A stretch of DNA of 5,824 nucleotides from Acetobacteraceae bacterium. GTDB lineage: Bacteria; Pseudomonadota; Alphaproteobacteria; Acetobacterales; Acetobacteraceae. Positions 4,954 to 5,824 of this stretch are shown here, piece after piece. Position 1 is the stretch's first letter, and the number at the start of each line of letters is the position of its first letter. Both the position numbers and the translations under genes were made by a program. The notes beneath the pieces are model-generated. The model was not told the DNA's origin and made no database searches. It saw only the letters and a list, made by a program, of their open reading frames with translations. The DNA lies in contig CANHTE010000115.1 of the NCBI GenBank assembly GCA_947462945.1, forward strand, positions 1 to 5,824. Direction: 5' to 3'.

Positions 4954-5824
4954 TCAGCCGCGATAGGCGGCGATGACGCGGGCGCCATCCTCGCCAGCGC
5001 GGGCCACCCATTCGGTGGTCATTTCCCGGCCGATGCGGTCCAGCGCTTCCAGCAAGGCGGGCGAGGGCCGGGCCACCGTCATGCCGCGCTGGGCCAGCGT
5101 CGCCTCACTGGCGGCGATGGCTTCCTCGGCCAGGCGCCAGCCGGCGATCTCGGCGGCGGCGGCGGCCGTGCGGATCGCCGCCTGATCGGCGGCCGAAAGG
5201 GCTTCCAGGGCGCGGCGATTCACAAAGACCGCGTTGCGCGTATGGGTGAAGCCGACGGGCGTGTAGACGCGGCTGAAATCCCAGGCGCTGCTGTCCACGC
5301 CGGTGGCGGCACTCGTCACCATGGCGTTCACCACGCCGGTGGCGAAGGCCTGCGGCACTTCGGCCGCCTGGATCAGCGCCGGATTGGCGCCGATCAGCGT
5401 GGCGAAGCGGTTGGTCATGACGCTGAAGGTGCGGAAGCGGCTGCCGCGCAGGGCTTCCAGCGTCTCCACCGGGGTATTCGTGTAGAAGCCCGAATTCGGC
5501 CAGGCGACGGAATAGAGCAGGGAGAGGCCCTGGCGCTGGAAGCGCGCCTCGATATAGGGGCGGGTCAGCTCATTCAGCCGGCGGGCTTGGGCGATGGTGG
5601 GCGCCAGCATGGGCACGCCGTCAATCTCGAAGAACGGGTCCTCATTGCCATAGGCGCTGAGCAGGATTTCGCCCAGCTGCACCTGGCCCTGCTGCACGCC
5701 GCGCTTGATCTGCGCCATGGGCAGCAGGGAGGCGTTGGAATGCAGCTGCACCTGCACGCGGCCGGAGGTGGCGGTTTGCATCGCCTCGATGAAGGCGCGG
5801 TTGTTGCGCGTGTGGAAATTGCCA
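4954..5824 (-). CDS. dctP: TRAP transporter substrate-binding protein, DctP family (5' partial)
   Basis: The frame is open to the right edge of the window and gives 289 visible residues. The signal peptide and first strand (roughly 30-45 residues) lie outside; the ATG at 5781 is internal, since GNFHTRNNRAFIEA precedes it and matches the family's N-terminal lobe. Further family features are LHSNASLLPMAQIKRGVQ (27-44), GEILLSAYGNEDPFFEIDG (51-69) and a FRTFSVMTNRFATLIGA segment (130-146). R131 of that segment sits where the conserved arginine that salt-bridges the substrate carboxylate is found. EVPQAFATGVVNAMVTS (155-171) is the usual lobe-switch region. The protein binds substrate in the periplasm and hands it to DctQM. 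The segment usually reads K-x-R-x-x-G; here it is R-F-R-T-F-S, without the common glycine. Specificity cannot be deduced. It is the first visible gene of a dctP-dctQ-dctM operon whose promoter lies beyond the edge. Confidence 0.95.
   Translation of the reverse strand, partial: GNFHTRNNRAFIEAMQTATSGRVQVQLHSNASLLPMAQIKRGVQQGQVQLGEILLSAYGNEDPFFEIDGVPMLAPTIAQARRLNELTRPYIEARFQRQGLSLLYSVAWPNSGFYTNTPVETLEALRGSRFRTFSVMTNRFATLIGANPALIQAAEVPQAFATGVVNAMVTSAATGVDSSAWDFSRVYTPVGFTHTRNAVFVNRRALEALSAADQAAIRTAAAAAEIAGWRLAEEAIAASEATLAQRGMTVARPSPALLEALDRIGREMTTEWVARAGEDGARVIAAYRG

Noticed and set aside
5151..5165. (CGG)5 trinucleotide run within dctP
   Set aside because: It encodes part of a short alanine run in a C-terminal helix; a common outcome in GC-rich genes and in frame, so slippage would only add or remove alanine.

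Overview
The window is GC-rich, with strong G/C preference at third codon positions, and looks like a chromosomal piece of an alphaproteobacterium. The protein style and the combination of genes fit the Acetobacteraceae (Roseomonas-like), but that placement is an impression from sequence character, not a database result. There is no rRNA, tRNA, CRISPR array, IS element or phage gene.

Left part (1-2427, + strand): a tight, overlapping three-gene cassette. It holds the C-terminal part of an LpxL/HtrB-type lysophospholipid acyltransferase (cut by the window start), a GNAT-family N-acetyltransferase with an unusual acetyl-CoA loop, and a GT4-type (GT-B fold) glycosyltransferase. The first two genes overlap by 17-35 bases and the next two share an ATGA junction, so they are almost certainly co-transcribed and translationally coupled. 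Together they suggest the building or decoration of an acylated cell-envelope glycolipid such as LPS/lipid A; the actual product is not determinable here.

Middle (2428-3082): a 168-base gap rich in dyad symmetry (competing hairpins just after the glycosyltransferase stop, then a perfect 19-base palindrome) and a 13-base tandem duplication just upstream of a good ribosome-binding site. This leads into a small secreted protein of unknown function with one predicted disulfide. A 100-base convergent gap with a GC-rich hairpin follows.

Right part (3083-5824, - strand): a TRAP (tripartite ATP-independent periplasmic) transporter operon in the order substrate-binding protein DctP (5' end outside the window), small membrane subunit DctQ, large permease DctM. 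Spacing is 6 and 2 bases. It would import an organic acid or similar anionic substrate using a sodium or proton gradient; the substrate cannot be assigned. The operon promoter lies beyond the right edge.

Most of the window is ordinary. The parts most worth a second look are the acyltransferase-GNAT-glycosyltransferase cassette with its GNAT loop insertion, and the structured leader of the small secreted protein. I see no convincing evidence of a wholly new system.
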